DNA from: Oscillospiraceae bacterium
GTDB taxonomy: Bacteria; Bacillota; Clostridia; Oscillospirales; JAAYXM01
Assembly: GCA_015068085.1 (NCBI GenBank)
Contig: SVLF01000022.1
Coordinates: 1 to 41,329 of the forward strand
Reading direction: 5' to 3'
Length of the DNA: 41,329 nucleotides
Under the pieces are notes generated by a model. That model had not been told where the DNA came from. It saw nothing but the letters and a program-made list of their open reading frames with translations, and ran no database searches. The position numbers and the translations under genes are program-made. Positions 34,152-40,728 of this stretch are shown here, piece by piece. Position 1 is the first letter of the stretch. Every line of letters starts with the position of its first letter.

Positions 34152-34176
34152 GAAATCAAACGGAGAGTGTTCAAGA

Positions 34177-35190
34177 ATGAAAATACATAACTCGCACGAA
34201 TACATAAGAGAAAGAGCGGAAAACATTGTTCCGTCAATGCGCTACAAAAAAAGCGAGGATTTCTTCAAGTGGAGAGACATGGCGAAGAAAAAGCTCACAG
34301 AGCTTCTTATGCTTCCGACTGAAACTTGCGAAGACATGTTCAGTATTATCGCTGAAAAAGATTTCAAGGAATACAAAAGGATCGACTTTGAGTTTCAAAG
34401 TGAACTGGGATACTTCGTATCTTCGTGTTTTTTAATTCCTAAGAACCATAAAGGGAAAACTCCGACCGTAATATGCATTCAAGGTCATAGTACGGGAATG
34501 CATATCTCTTTTGGAGAAGCAATTTATGATGGTGATAAGGATTTGATTGCAGGTGGCAGAGATTTTGCACTGCGCACCGTTTCTGAGGGTTTCTGCGCTG
34601 TAACGATTGAGCAAAGATATATGGGAAGTGCAGGACATAACGAAGAAGGTCAACCTGCATGTCTTTCCGATAACGAAGGGATGGCAACGCTCCTTCTCGG
34701 AAGGACGGCTATTGGTGAAAGAGTTTGGGATATAAGCAGACTCATAGATGTTATAACCAAGTATTTTTCGGAATACGTAGATACGGATAAAATTGTATGC
34801 CTCAGAAACTCTGGTGGGGGAACGTCAACTTTCTATGCTTCATGTCTTGATGAACGTATATTCCTTTCTGTGCCGTCTTGCTCGGTCTGCACCTTTGAAG
34901 ATTCGATAATGGCAATGTGGCATTGTCCGTGCAACTTCATTCCGGGAATAAGAAAGTATTTCGATATGGGCGATCTTGGTTGCCTTATTGCTCCGAGAAA
35001 GCTTATTGTCGTTTGCGGAATTGAGGATAATATTTTCCCGATAGCCGGTGTTGAAAAAAGCTATGAGATAATTAAAAATGCATATGACTATATCGGAAAA
35101 AGCGAAGATTGCAAGCTTGTAAAAGGAAACGGTGGGCATCAATTTTATCCTGATGATGCGTGGCCAGTAATACGCAACTATTTGAAATGA
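34177..35190 (+). CDS. Alpha/beta hydrolase (dienelactone hydrolase/acetyl xylan esterase-like)
   Basis: 337 residues from the ATG at 34177, which has GGAGAG (34162-34167). The frame is open further upstream to 33898, but that would overlap the CapA-like gene by 250 bases and lacks a ribosome binding site. The fold markers are an oxyanion strand (TPTVICIQGHSTGMH), a nucleophile elbow CLRNSGGGTST (Ser), an acidic residue in CGIEDNIFPIAG and the catalytic His in NGGHQFYPDDAW. Members remove acetyl or other esters from sugars. Deacetylation of oligosaccharides before the glycosidases act would suit the locus. It is the last intact gene of the accessory run. Confidence 0.8.
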   Translation: MKIHNSHEYIRERAENIVPSMRYKKSEDFFKWRDMAKKKLTELLMLPTETCEDMFSIIAEKDFKEYKRIDFEFQSELGYFVSSCFLIPKNHKGKTPTVICIQGHSTGMHISFGEAIYDGDKDLIAGGRDFALRTVSEGFCAVTIEQRYMGSAGHNEEGQPACLSDNEGMATLLLGRTAIGERVWDISRLIDVITKYFSEYVDTDKIVCLRNSGGGTSTFYASCLDERIFLSVPSCSVCTFEDSIMAMWHCPCNFIPGIRKYFDMGDLGCLIAPRKLIVVCGIEDNIFPIAGVEKSYEIIKNAYDYIGKSEDCKLVKGNGGHQFYPDDAWPVIRNYLK

Positions 35191-35200
35191 GAGGGAAATT

Positions 35201-35431
35201 ATGGAAAGGCTAACATATAAGACACTGATCGAATCGGGATATACCGGTTTCATCCAGCCTGATGCACCTGAGCGCGTTTTGTAGTTTGGTGAAGGAAGCT
35301 TTCTTTGCACATTTGCTGACTACTTCTTTGATATTTTAAACGAAAAAGAAGGGTTCAACGGTAAGGTTGCAATGGTACAGACAATAGAGTGCGGACTTAT
35401 CGGTCCGATAAAATTATATATCGAAAAATGA
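35201..35431 (+). pseudogene. Chimeric remnant: uxaB-like N-terminus with an in-frame TAG, joined to a glycosidase-like tail
   Basis: A start codon with ribosome binding site GAGGGA (35191-35196) opens a 77-codon frame. Codons 1-61 read like the N-terminus of tagaturonate reductase/altronate oxidoreductase: DAPERVL-stop-FGEGSFLCTF, FFDILNEKEGFNGKVAMVQ. Family members have Gln where the TAG (35282-35284) lies, so one CAG-to-TAG change broke the frame. After VQTI the similarity stops and the frame ends CGLIGPIKLYIEK, very like the GLLGPVKLYMKN tail of the GH106-like protein at 30787-33075. The rest of the dehydrogenase is deleted. It shows the locus, or its donor, once held a hexuronate pathway gene. 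Confidence 0.75.
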
Positions 35432-35448
35432 AAGGATATGTGCTAAAA

Positions 35449-35490
35449 AGCAAGAGTTGAGATGTTGCGTTCATCTCGACTCTTGCTCCT
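35449..35490. terminator. Bidirectional terminator between the accessory run and relQ
   Basis: A 16-bp stem AGCAAGAGTTGAGATG (35449-35464) with CATCTCGACTCTTGCT (35472-35487), one G-U pair, loop TTGCGTT. CCTTTT follows on the plus strand; on the minus strand a run of five T follows. It sits between convergent transcripts. Confidence 0.85.
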
Positions 35491-35491
35491 T

Positions 35492-36181
35492 TTATATATT
35501 CACTTTTTTGCGCAGGTTGTTCATTCTTGTGTCGAGCTCCGCACTGAGCTGTGAACAAAGGTACAGATCTTTTGCCATTTCATCGGTGAACTCTGTATCT
35601 TTTTTGTATTTGAGCTGATGCTCCAAAGCCGCCCAGGAATCCATTGCGATTGTGCGGAATTGTATTTCCACCTTCATCTGCTTTTTCTCGTGCAGCAGAA
35701 ATATCGGAACCGAGATGATCAAATGCAGGCTTCTGTATCCGTTGGGTTTTGGATTTTTTATGTAGTCCTTCGTTTTTATGAGCGTGATGTCATCTTGTGA
35801 AAGCAGTGCTTCTGCAAGCATATAGACATCATCGACAAAAGAGCATATGATGCGGACACCTGCGACGTCGTTGAGTGTGGTTTCGACAGCCTTCAGTGAA
35901 AGAGGTGTGTTGTCACGCTGCAATTTCTGGATGATGCTGTCAAGACGTTTGAGGCGCGTTTTTATGCCGCTTATAGGCGTGCGGTCGTACCGGAGTGAAA
36001 ATTCCTCGTTGAGTACATTGAATTTCGTTTCGATTTCCATCATCGCACATTTATAATAAGCCATAAGCTTTGAAAAAGATTCCATTGTATGTCTGACTTC
36101 GCTTGCTTTTTCAGGGTTGTTTAAAAAGCTTTGCAGAAGCTTTTTGTCGTTTTCGGTTACAATCGGTGCTGGTACTGACAT
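35492..36181 (-). CDS. relQ: Small alarmone synthetase, (p)ppGpp synthetase of the RelQ/SasB type
   Basis: 229 residues, a single RelA/SpoT synthetase domain without hydrolase or regulatory parts. Typical motifs are LNDVAGVRIICSFVDDVY, DYIKNPKPNGYRSLHLII (G-loop and ligand Tyr), VEIQFRTIAMDSWAALEHQ and LKYKKD. RelQ-type enzymes make (p)ppGpp from GTP or GDP and ATP in the cytoplasm, often under wall stress or starvation. GGAGG (36186-36190 on the other strand) precedes the ATG. It diverges from the mraZ operon. Its last 42 codons exist a second time, degraded, at 13722-13848. Confidence 0.92.
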   Translation of the reverse strand: MSVPAPIVTENDKKLLQSFLNNPEKASEVRHTMESFSKLMAYYKCAMMEIETKFNVLNEEFSLRYDRTPISGIKTRLKRLDSIIQKLQRDNTPLSLKAVETTLNDVAGVRIICSFVDDVYMLAEALLSQDDITLIKTKDYIKNPKPNGYRSLHLIISVPIFLLHEKKQMKVEIQFRTIAMDSWAALEHQLKYKKDTEFTDEMAKDLYLCSQLSAELDTRMNNLRKKVNI

Positions 36182-36424
36182 ATGTTCCTCCGTAAAAAGT
36201 GTTTTATTACATATTATACATTATCATTGCGTGAAGAAAAAGTCAATGAACACGGTGTAAATTTTGATGAAAAAAGCGGGAAAAAGATTCAAATGGTTTT
36301 TGTCCCCCACCTTCCACCACGGCAAACCTGTGGAAAAAACTTTGGAAAATGTGGAAAACTCTTTAATATTTCAGTTTGATTACAAAAAAATCGAAAAAAG
36401 TGTAATGAAATTTTAAAAAAACTA
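36182..36424. other. Divergent intergenic region between relQ and mraZ
   Basis: No gene seen. On the minus strand TATAAT (36213-36218) is a likely -10 for relQ, but no -35 is properly spaced; TTGACT (36241-36246) is 22 bases away. On the plus strand, three TGTGGAAAA-like repeats lie at 36329-36337, 36341-36349 (TTTGGAAAA) and 36350-36358. Their role is unknown. Confidence 0.5.
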
Positions 36425-36453
36425 TTGCTTTTTCGGAAGAATGCGTTTATAAT
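36425..36453 (+). promoter_or_regulatory. Promoter of the dcw (mraZ) operon
   Basis: TTGCTT (36425-36430), a 17-base spacer and a perfect TATAAT (36448-36453), 45 bases before the GTG start of mraZ. Confidence 0.8.
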
Positions 36454-36463
36454 ATAAATACAC

Positions 36464-36490
36464 TGTGGTGTAAAGTGGTTTAAAATGGAG
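36464..36490 (+). promoter_or_regulatory. Candidate MraZ operator: three TGG boxes at a 10-bp period
   Basis: TGG occurs at 36466, 36476 and 36486, exactly 10 bases apart, in the context TGGtgTAAAgTGGttTAAAaTGG. MraZ is known to bind short direct repeats with about one helical turn spacing just after its own promoter. The last box merges with the ribosome binding site TGGAGG, so binding could also affect translation initiation. Confidence 0.6.
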
Positions 36491-36498
36491 GTGAAGCT

Positions 36499-36909
36499 GT
36501 GAGAGGCGAATATGCACACGTAATAGACGACAAGGGCAGACTGTTTATTCCGTCAAAATTCCGCACGGAGCTTGGTTGCAGCTTCGTCCTTACAAAAGGG
36601 CTTGGGAAATGCCTTGCGGCATATCCCCTTTCGGAGTGGGCTCTTTTTGAAGAAAAGATAAAGTCGCTCCCCACCCGCAAATCACGTGAACTCCAGCTCT
36701 TCTTCGTTGCTCCGTCTCAGGATATGGAGCTTGACGGGCAAGGGCGTATTCTTGTCCCTGCAAAGCTTCGGGCGTATGCGGGGCTTGATAAGAATCTTGT
36801 TATTGTTGGTATGATCGACCACCTCGAAATCTGGTCTGAGGAAGAGTGGAACGCTCAGAATCTCACGTCCGATTATATCATGGATGTGATGGATGAAGCG
36901 GGGATATAG
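36499..36909 (+). CDS. mraZ: Transcriptional regulator MraZ
   Basis: 136 residues starting at GTG, with GGAGGTG (36487-36493) upstream. It has the two AbrB-like MraZ repeats: GEYAHVIDDKGRLFIPSKFR near the start and QDMELDGQGRILVPAKLRAY in the middle, ending WSEEEWN. MraZ forms ring-shaped oligomers on DNA and controls the dcw operon it opens. The rsmH start lies two bases after the TAG stop. Confidence 0.95.
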   Translation: MRGEYAHVIDDKGRLFIPSKFRTELGCSFVLTKGLGKCLAAYPLSEWALFEEKIKSLPTRKSRELQLFFVAPSQDMELDGQGRILVPAKLRAYAGLDKNLVIVGMIDHLEIWSEEEWNAQNLTSDYIMDVMDEAGI

Positions 36910-36911
36910 CG

Positions 36912-37829
36912 ATGCATGAGCTTCATTTTCCCGTCATGCTTGATGAGTGCATCCGGATGCTGGATATAAAGCTCGATGGGGTTTATATCGACGGCACGTT
37001 CGGGCGCGGCGGTCATTCGAGAGAAATAGCAAAGCGACTGAACGGCGGCAGGCTTATCTGCATAGACCGAGACAGTACGGCGATAGAATACGGCAAAAGA
37101 GAGTTTGCTGAGTTTAAAAACGTAGAATTCATCAAAGGTGATTTTTGCGATATACCGTCACTGGTATCTGAAAAGGCGGACGGAATACTTCTTGACCTCG
37201 GTGTTTCGTCGCCACAGCTTGATGAAGCCGAACGTGGCTTTTCGTATATGGCGGACGGGCCTCTTGATATGAGAATGGACAGGGAATGCTCGCTCACCGC
37301 TCGCGATATTGTAAATGAAAGAAGCTTTGAAGAGCTTCGGCGCATACTTTCGGAATACGGAGAAGAAAGATATGCGGGGAAAATTGCATCGGCAATTGTG
37401 CGCGAGAGAGAAAAATGTGAGATTACAACCACATCGCAGCTTGTTGAGATTATAAAATCTGCCATGCCGGCTGCGGCACTGCGCGAAAAACAGCATCCCG
37501 CAAAACGGAGCTTTCAGGGGCTGCGGATTGCAGTTAATGATGAGCTTGGGGAGATAGAAAAGTTTTTGGAGGCTCTTCCCGATATGTTGAAATCGGGTGG
37601 ACGCGCAGTGATAATCACGTTCCATTCTCTTGAAGACAGGCTTGTAAAGCACGCCTTCCGCAAGGCGGAAAAACCGTGTACATGTCCGCCGTCACTTCCG
37701 GTGTGTGTCTGCGGTAAGGTTCCCACACTTAAGTGTGTGTCGAACAAGCCGATTCTCCCAAGTGAAGATGAAGTAGAAAAAAATCCGCGCTCGCGCTCGG
37801 CAAAGGTCCGGGTCGCACAGCGGCTGTAA
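36912..37829 (+). CDS. rsmH: 16S rRNA (cytosine-1402-N4)-methyltransferase
   Basis: 305 residues (formerly MraW). Motifs include the SAM-binding IDGTFGRGGHSREI, CIDRDSTAI, the family block ILLDLGVSSPQLDEAERGFS, DGPLDMRMD, the AKRSFQGLRIAVNDEL segment and FHSLEDRLVK. It methylates N4 of C1402 in 16S rRNA, tuning the ribosomal P site. Typical second gene of the cluster, nearly touching mraZ. Confidence 0.96.
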   Translation: MHELHFPVMLDECIRMLDIKLDGVYIDGTFGRGGHSREIAKRLNGGRLICIDRDSTAIEYGKREFAEFKNVEFIKGDFCDIPSLVSEKADGILLDLGVSSPQLDEAERGFSYMADGPLDMRMDRECSLTARDIVNERSFEELRRILSEYGEERYAGKIASAIVREREKCEITTTSQLVEIIKSAMPAAALREKQHPAKRSFQGLRIAVNDELGEIEKFLEALPDMLKSGGRAVIITFHSLEDRLVKHAFRKAEKPCTCPPSLPVCVCGKVPTLKCVSNKPILPSEDEVEKNPRSRSAKVRVAQRL

Positions 37830-37850
37830 GAAAGGAAAGGGCATAAGAAT

Positions 37851-38348
37851 ATGCAGGCAGTAGCTAAAAGTAAACCGGTATACGACCTTTCAAGATTTGA
37901 CCGCAGTACAAGTGTAAATAAAAAAGGAGCAAAGGCACGCACAGCGGCAAGAAGCGCCGCACGTGCAAAGGCAAGACCGCAGATCAGCGGATTCTCCGTT
38001 TTTTGCGGAGCAGTTGTTTTTGTGATGCTTATCGCTCTTCTTTATTCATATGTTCACCTTACGGAGGCATCGGATATTAACCGCCGCCGTGAAGCAGAGC
38101 TTGAGGATTTGCGTGAGCAGGTGCAGATGCTTGAGGTGAGCCGCAATCAGCGTATGGGCGCGCTTCAGGTGCGCGACTGGGCAGTTACGAAGCTCGGTAT
38201 GAGCAAAATTGACAAGTCACAGATAACCTATGTCTCTACATCCGGAGGAGACCGCTTTGAGATAGGCGAGGAAAAGCCGCAGACGACATCGAAGCTCGTT
38301 GCAGGGCTCGCAAAAGGCTTTTCAACGGTTATTGAATACATAAATTGA
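37851..38348 (+). CDS. ftsL: FtsL-like bitopic cell-division protein
   Basis: 165 residues. A basic, Ala-rich cytoplasmic tail (KKGAKARTAARSAARAKAR) precedes one membrane segment (about 48-68, FCGAVVFVMLIALLYSYVH). A periplasmic-side coiled coil follows (RRREAELEDLREQVQMLEV), then the short septum-initiator-like stretch RDWAVTKLGMSKID. FtsL works with DivIB and DivIC to activate septal wall synthesis. Assignment rests on topology and position between rsmH and the PBP gene, since FtsL sequences diverge. The long basic tail is a little unusual. Confidence 0.8.
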   Translation: MQAVAKSKPVYDLSRFDRSTSVNKKGAKARTAARSAARAKARPQISGFSVFCGAVVFVMLIALLYSYVHLTEASDINRRREAELEDLREQVQMLEVSRNQRMGALQVRDWAVTKLGMSKIDKSQITYVSTSGGDRFEIGEEKPQTTSKLVAGLAKGFSTVIEYIN

Positions 38349-38373
38349 CGGTGTCCACAATATAAATTATAGG
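38345..38373 (+). promoter_or_regulatory. Possible internal promoter for the spoVD-murE part of the cluster
   Basis: TTGACG (38345-38350), a 17-base spacer and TATAGG (38368-38373) begin inside the last codons of ftsL. A weak stem GCGGAG/CTCCGC (38382-38387 with 38404-38409) follows. The 93-base gap before spoVD is the widest in the cluster, as expected if later genes have extra control. The match is modest. Confidence 0.35.
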
Positions 38374-38441
38374 CAAGGATTATCAGCGGAGTTTGTGATT
38401 TTGCATTCTCCGCATCTTTATATAGTCGGGGTGATATTAAA

Positions 38442-40703
38442 GTGGCGAGAAAAGGACCGTCAAACAAAATACTGGGCAGAATAATATTCTGTATGTTTTT
38501 CTGCCTTACGGTAGGATTTCTTCCTCTCGTGGGGGCGCTTGTGAAAATTCAGCTGATTGATTATAAAAAATATCAGTCTATGGCGATAGAGCAACAGACC
38601 CGTGATACAGTTATCACGCCGAAGCGCGGAGTTATCTACGACCGTAATATGAAGGAAATTGCAGTAAGCGCAACTGCGGAAACTGTGTTTATTTCTCCTG
38701 CGGAGATGGAGACTGAGGAGGATGCCCGTACTGTCGCAAAAATTCTTTCGGAAACGCTTGAGCTTGAATATGATGACGTTTTAAAGAAAACGGAAAACAA
38801 GAAAAGCTATTATCAGGTAATAAAAAAGAAGATAGATATCGAGGCTGCAACAAAGCTGCGCGAACAGATAAAGGAGCATGGTGTGAAAGGAATTCACCTT
38901 GCCGAGGATACGAAGCGCTATTATCCTTACGGGAGCTTTGCATCTCAGGTTATCGGTTTTTGCGGTGACGATAACACCGGGCTTTTCGGTATTGAAATGA
39001 AATATGAAAATGTTCTTAAAGGAATGCCGGGAAGAGTTATTGCCGCAAAAAATGCGCGCGGAACGGATATGTCATTCCAGTATGAGGAATATCACGACGC
39101 ACAGAACGGACAGAATCTTGTCCTGACGATTGACGAAACGATTCAGCAGGTGCTGGAAAACCATCTTCGCACGGCGGTTATTGACGGAAAGATAGAAAAC
39201 CGCGGAGCAGGAATAGTTTATAACATAAAAACAGGCGAAATCCTTGCTATGGCAACTTACGGGGATTTTGACCTGAATGCGCCGTTTGAAATAACGGATC
39301 CTGAGGCTATCAAAAGAATAGAAGAAGCGAGCGAGGATGAAAGAAAAACGGTGCGCTCGAATGAGCTTCAGGCATCGTGGAGAAATAAGTTTATTTCAGA
39401 TGCATATGAGCCGGGATCGGTTTTCAAGATACTCACGGTAGCCATGGGATATGAAGAGGGAGTTGTAAACGAAAACTCAAGCTTCAACTGCCCGGGAGGA
39501 CTTCGCGTTGCAGACAGAACAATCCACTGCTGGAAGCGCGAGGGACACGGAAATGTTTCGCTTTCCCAGGCACTTGAAAAATCCTGCAACTGCGCGCTTA
39601 TGAATATTGCGGCAAGAATAGGAAATGAAAAGTTTTATAACTACTGCGAGGGCTTCGGGCTTCTTGATAAAACGGGCGTAGACCTTATCGGCGAAGCGAG
39701 CGGCTACTTCTTTAACGAGAAGGATTTTAAAAATCCGAAGAATAAGGTAAGCCTTGCGGTTGCGTCGTTCGGTCAGACGTTTAAGGTAACGCCGATGCAG
39801 ATTGTGTGTGCCGTTGGTGCGGTGGTAAATGACGGCAAGCTTATGAAGCCGCATCTTGTAAAAGAAATAGTGGACGATAACGGTATAGTTATAAAAAAGA
39901 ATGAAGCGGAGATTGTCCGGCAGATAATATCGGAAAAGACATCCGATTTTATAAATGCTTCAATCGAAGAGACTGTTGCAACGGGAACGGGTAAAAACGC
40001 AAGGGTTTCCGGCTACAGAATAGGCGGTAAAACCGGTACTTCCGAAAAGGTTGACGAATATACCGCTGAAGAGGGGAAAAAGTATATCGCTTCTTTCTTT
40101 GGCGTTGCACCTATGGAGGATCCGGAGATTGCAATTCTCGTAATGCTTGATACCCCGCGCGGCATATACCTTGAGGGCAGCCAGCTTGCAGCACCCGTGG
40201 CGGGAAAGGTTTTCGGCGAGATTTTACCGTATCTCGGATTTGAACCGACATACACTGCAGATGAGCTTGTAGGAGCAGAGGTAACAATGCCCAACCTCAT
40301 CGGAGGAACCGGCGAGGGTGTAAACAAGCTTTTAAGCACAAACCGCAACTATTCATCATTTACCATAAAAACGGTAGGCGACGGAAAGGTTTGTACGGAT
40401 CAGCTTCCGGCAGAAGGCTCGAAAATTCCGAAAAATTCAACGATTGTTGTATATATGGGCGGCAAGGCGGAAGGCGAGCAGGTGGAGATGCCGAATGTTA
40501 TCGGTATGACGCCTGAGTCTGCAAATAAAGTGCTCACAAACGCAGGCTTGTATATGAAAGCAAACGGCGCGGTTTCAGAGCGTTCGTCTGCTGTGGGAGC
40601 AACGAAGCAGCAGTATCCGGAAGGAACAAAGCTCAATAAAGGCACTGTGGTATCGGTAGAATTTTATGATATCGCCGGCGTATCAGAGGGTATTTCACGG
40701 TAA
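38442..40703 (+). CDS. spoVD: Class B penicillin-binding protein with PASTA domains (SpoVD/FtsI)
   Basis: 753 residues, GTG start with GGGGTGAT upstream. An N-terminal membrane anchor (about 11-33) leads to the PBP dimerisation domain (TPKRGVIYDRNMKEIAVSA). The transpeptidase follows with active-site motifs YEPGSVFKIL (Ser near 325), SCN near 380 and GGKTGTSEKV near 529. Two PASTA domains occupy about 613-670 and 681-744 (TMPNLIGGT, EMPNVIGMTPESANK). Class B PBPs cross-link septal or spore-cortex peptidoglycan outside the membrane. PASTA repeats favour SpoVD-type over plain FtsI, but this may be the only division PBP in the cluster, so a vegetative role is possible. Confidence 0.9.
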   Translation: MARKGPSNKILGRIIFCMFFCLTVGFLPLVGALVKIQLIDYKKYQSMAIEQQTRDTVITPKRGVIYDRNMKEIAVSATAETVFISPAEMETEEDARTVAKILSETLELEYDDVLKKTENKKSYYQVIKKKIDIEAATKLREQIKEHGVKGIHLAEDTKRYYPYGSFASQVIGFCGDDNTGLFGIEMKYENVLKGMPGRVIAAKNARGTDMSFQYEEYHDAQNGQNLVLTIDETIQQVLENHLRTAVIDGKIENRGAGIVYNIKTGEILAMATYGDFDLNAPFEITDPEAIKRIEEASEDERKTVRSNELQASWRNKFISDAYEPGSVFKILTVAMGYEEGVVNENSSFNCPGGLRVADRTIHCWKREGHGNVSLSQALEKSCNCALMNIAARIGNEKFYNYCEGFGLLDKTGVDLIGEASGYFFNEKDFKNPKNKVSLAVASFGQTFKVTPMQIVCAVGAVVNDGKLMKPHLVKEIVDDNGIVIKKNEAEIVRQIISEKTSDFINASIEETVATGTGKNARVSGYRIGGKTGTSEKVDEYTAEEGKKYIASFFGVAPMEDPEIAILVMLDTPRGIYLEGSQLAAPVAGKVFGEILPYLGFEPTYTADELVGAEVTMPNLIGGTGEGVNKLLSTNRNYSSFTIKTVGDGKVCTDQLPAEGSKIPKNSTIVVYMGGKAEGEQVEMPNVIGMTPESANKVLTNAGLYMKANGAVSERSSAVGATKQQYPEGTKLNKGTVVSVEFYDIAGVSEGISR

Positions 40704-40728
40704 ATTTAAAGAAAGGCAGAGTAGTCTT

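Larger units (their letters stand above)
13722..35623. other. Putative inserted segment bounded by direct repeats of the relQ 3' end
   Basis: The segment between the relQ remnant (13722-13848) and the intact relQ 3' end (35497-35623) is about 21.6 kb. It contains only accessory sugar-catabolism and surface genes, all on the plus strand. The outer genes, a nagB-like gene on the left and relQ-mraZ-rsmH on the right, are core genes. The repeat orientation is what insertion at a gene's 3' end leaves behind: the gene keeps a complete end supplied by the insert, and the old end is displaced to the far side. No integrase, transposase or tRNA is visible, so the mechanism could also be homologous recombination or a duplication. 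Confidence 0.5.

Noticed and set aside
33898-34176. Longer start for the esterase gene (430-residue reading frame)
   Set aside because: It would overlap the CapA-like gene by about 250 bases, and the extension has no family-like sequence; the ATG at 34177 has a good ribosome binding site.
35282-35284. In-frame TAG in the uxaB-like fragment as a recoded glutamine codon
   Set aside because: The M24-like gene (17168-17170) and mraZ (36907-36909) end at TAG, and the fragment is also truncated and chimeric, so a nonsense mutation is far simpler.
13722-35623. Insertion sequence or integrative element with its own recombinase
   Set aside because: No transposase, integrase, relaxase or tRNA gene was found in the segment, so only the direct-repeat topology is claimed.
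36329-36358. TGTGGAAAA repeats as DnaA boxes of a replication origin
   Set aside because: They differ from the TGTGGATAA consensus, and there is no dnaA, dnaN or extended AT-rich unwinding region; they are only noted as unexplained repeats.
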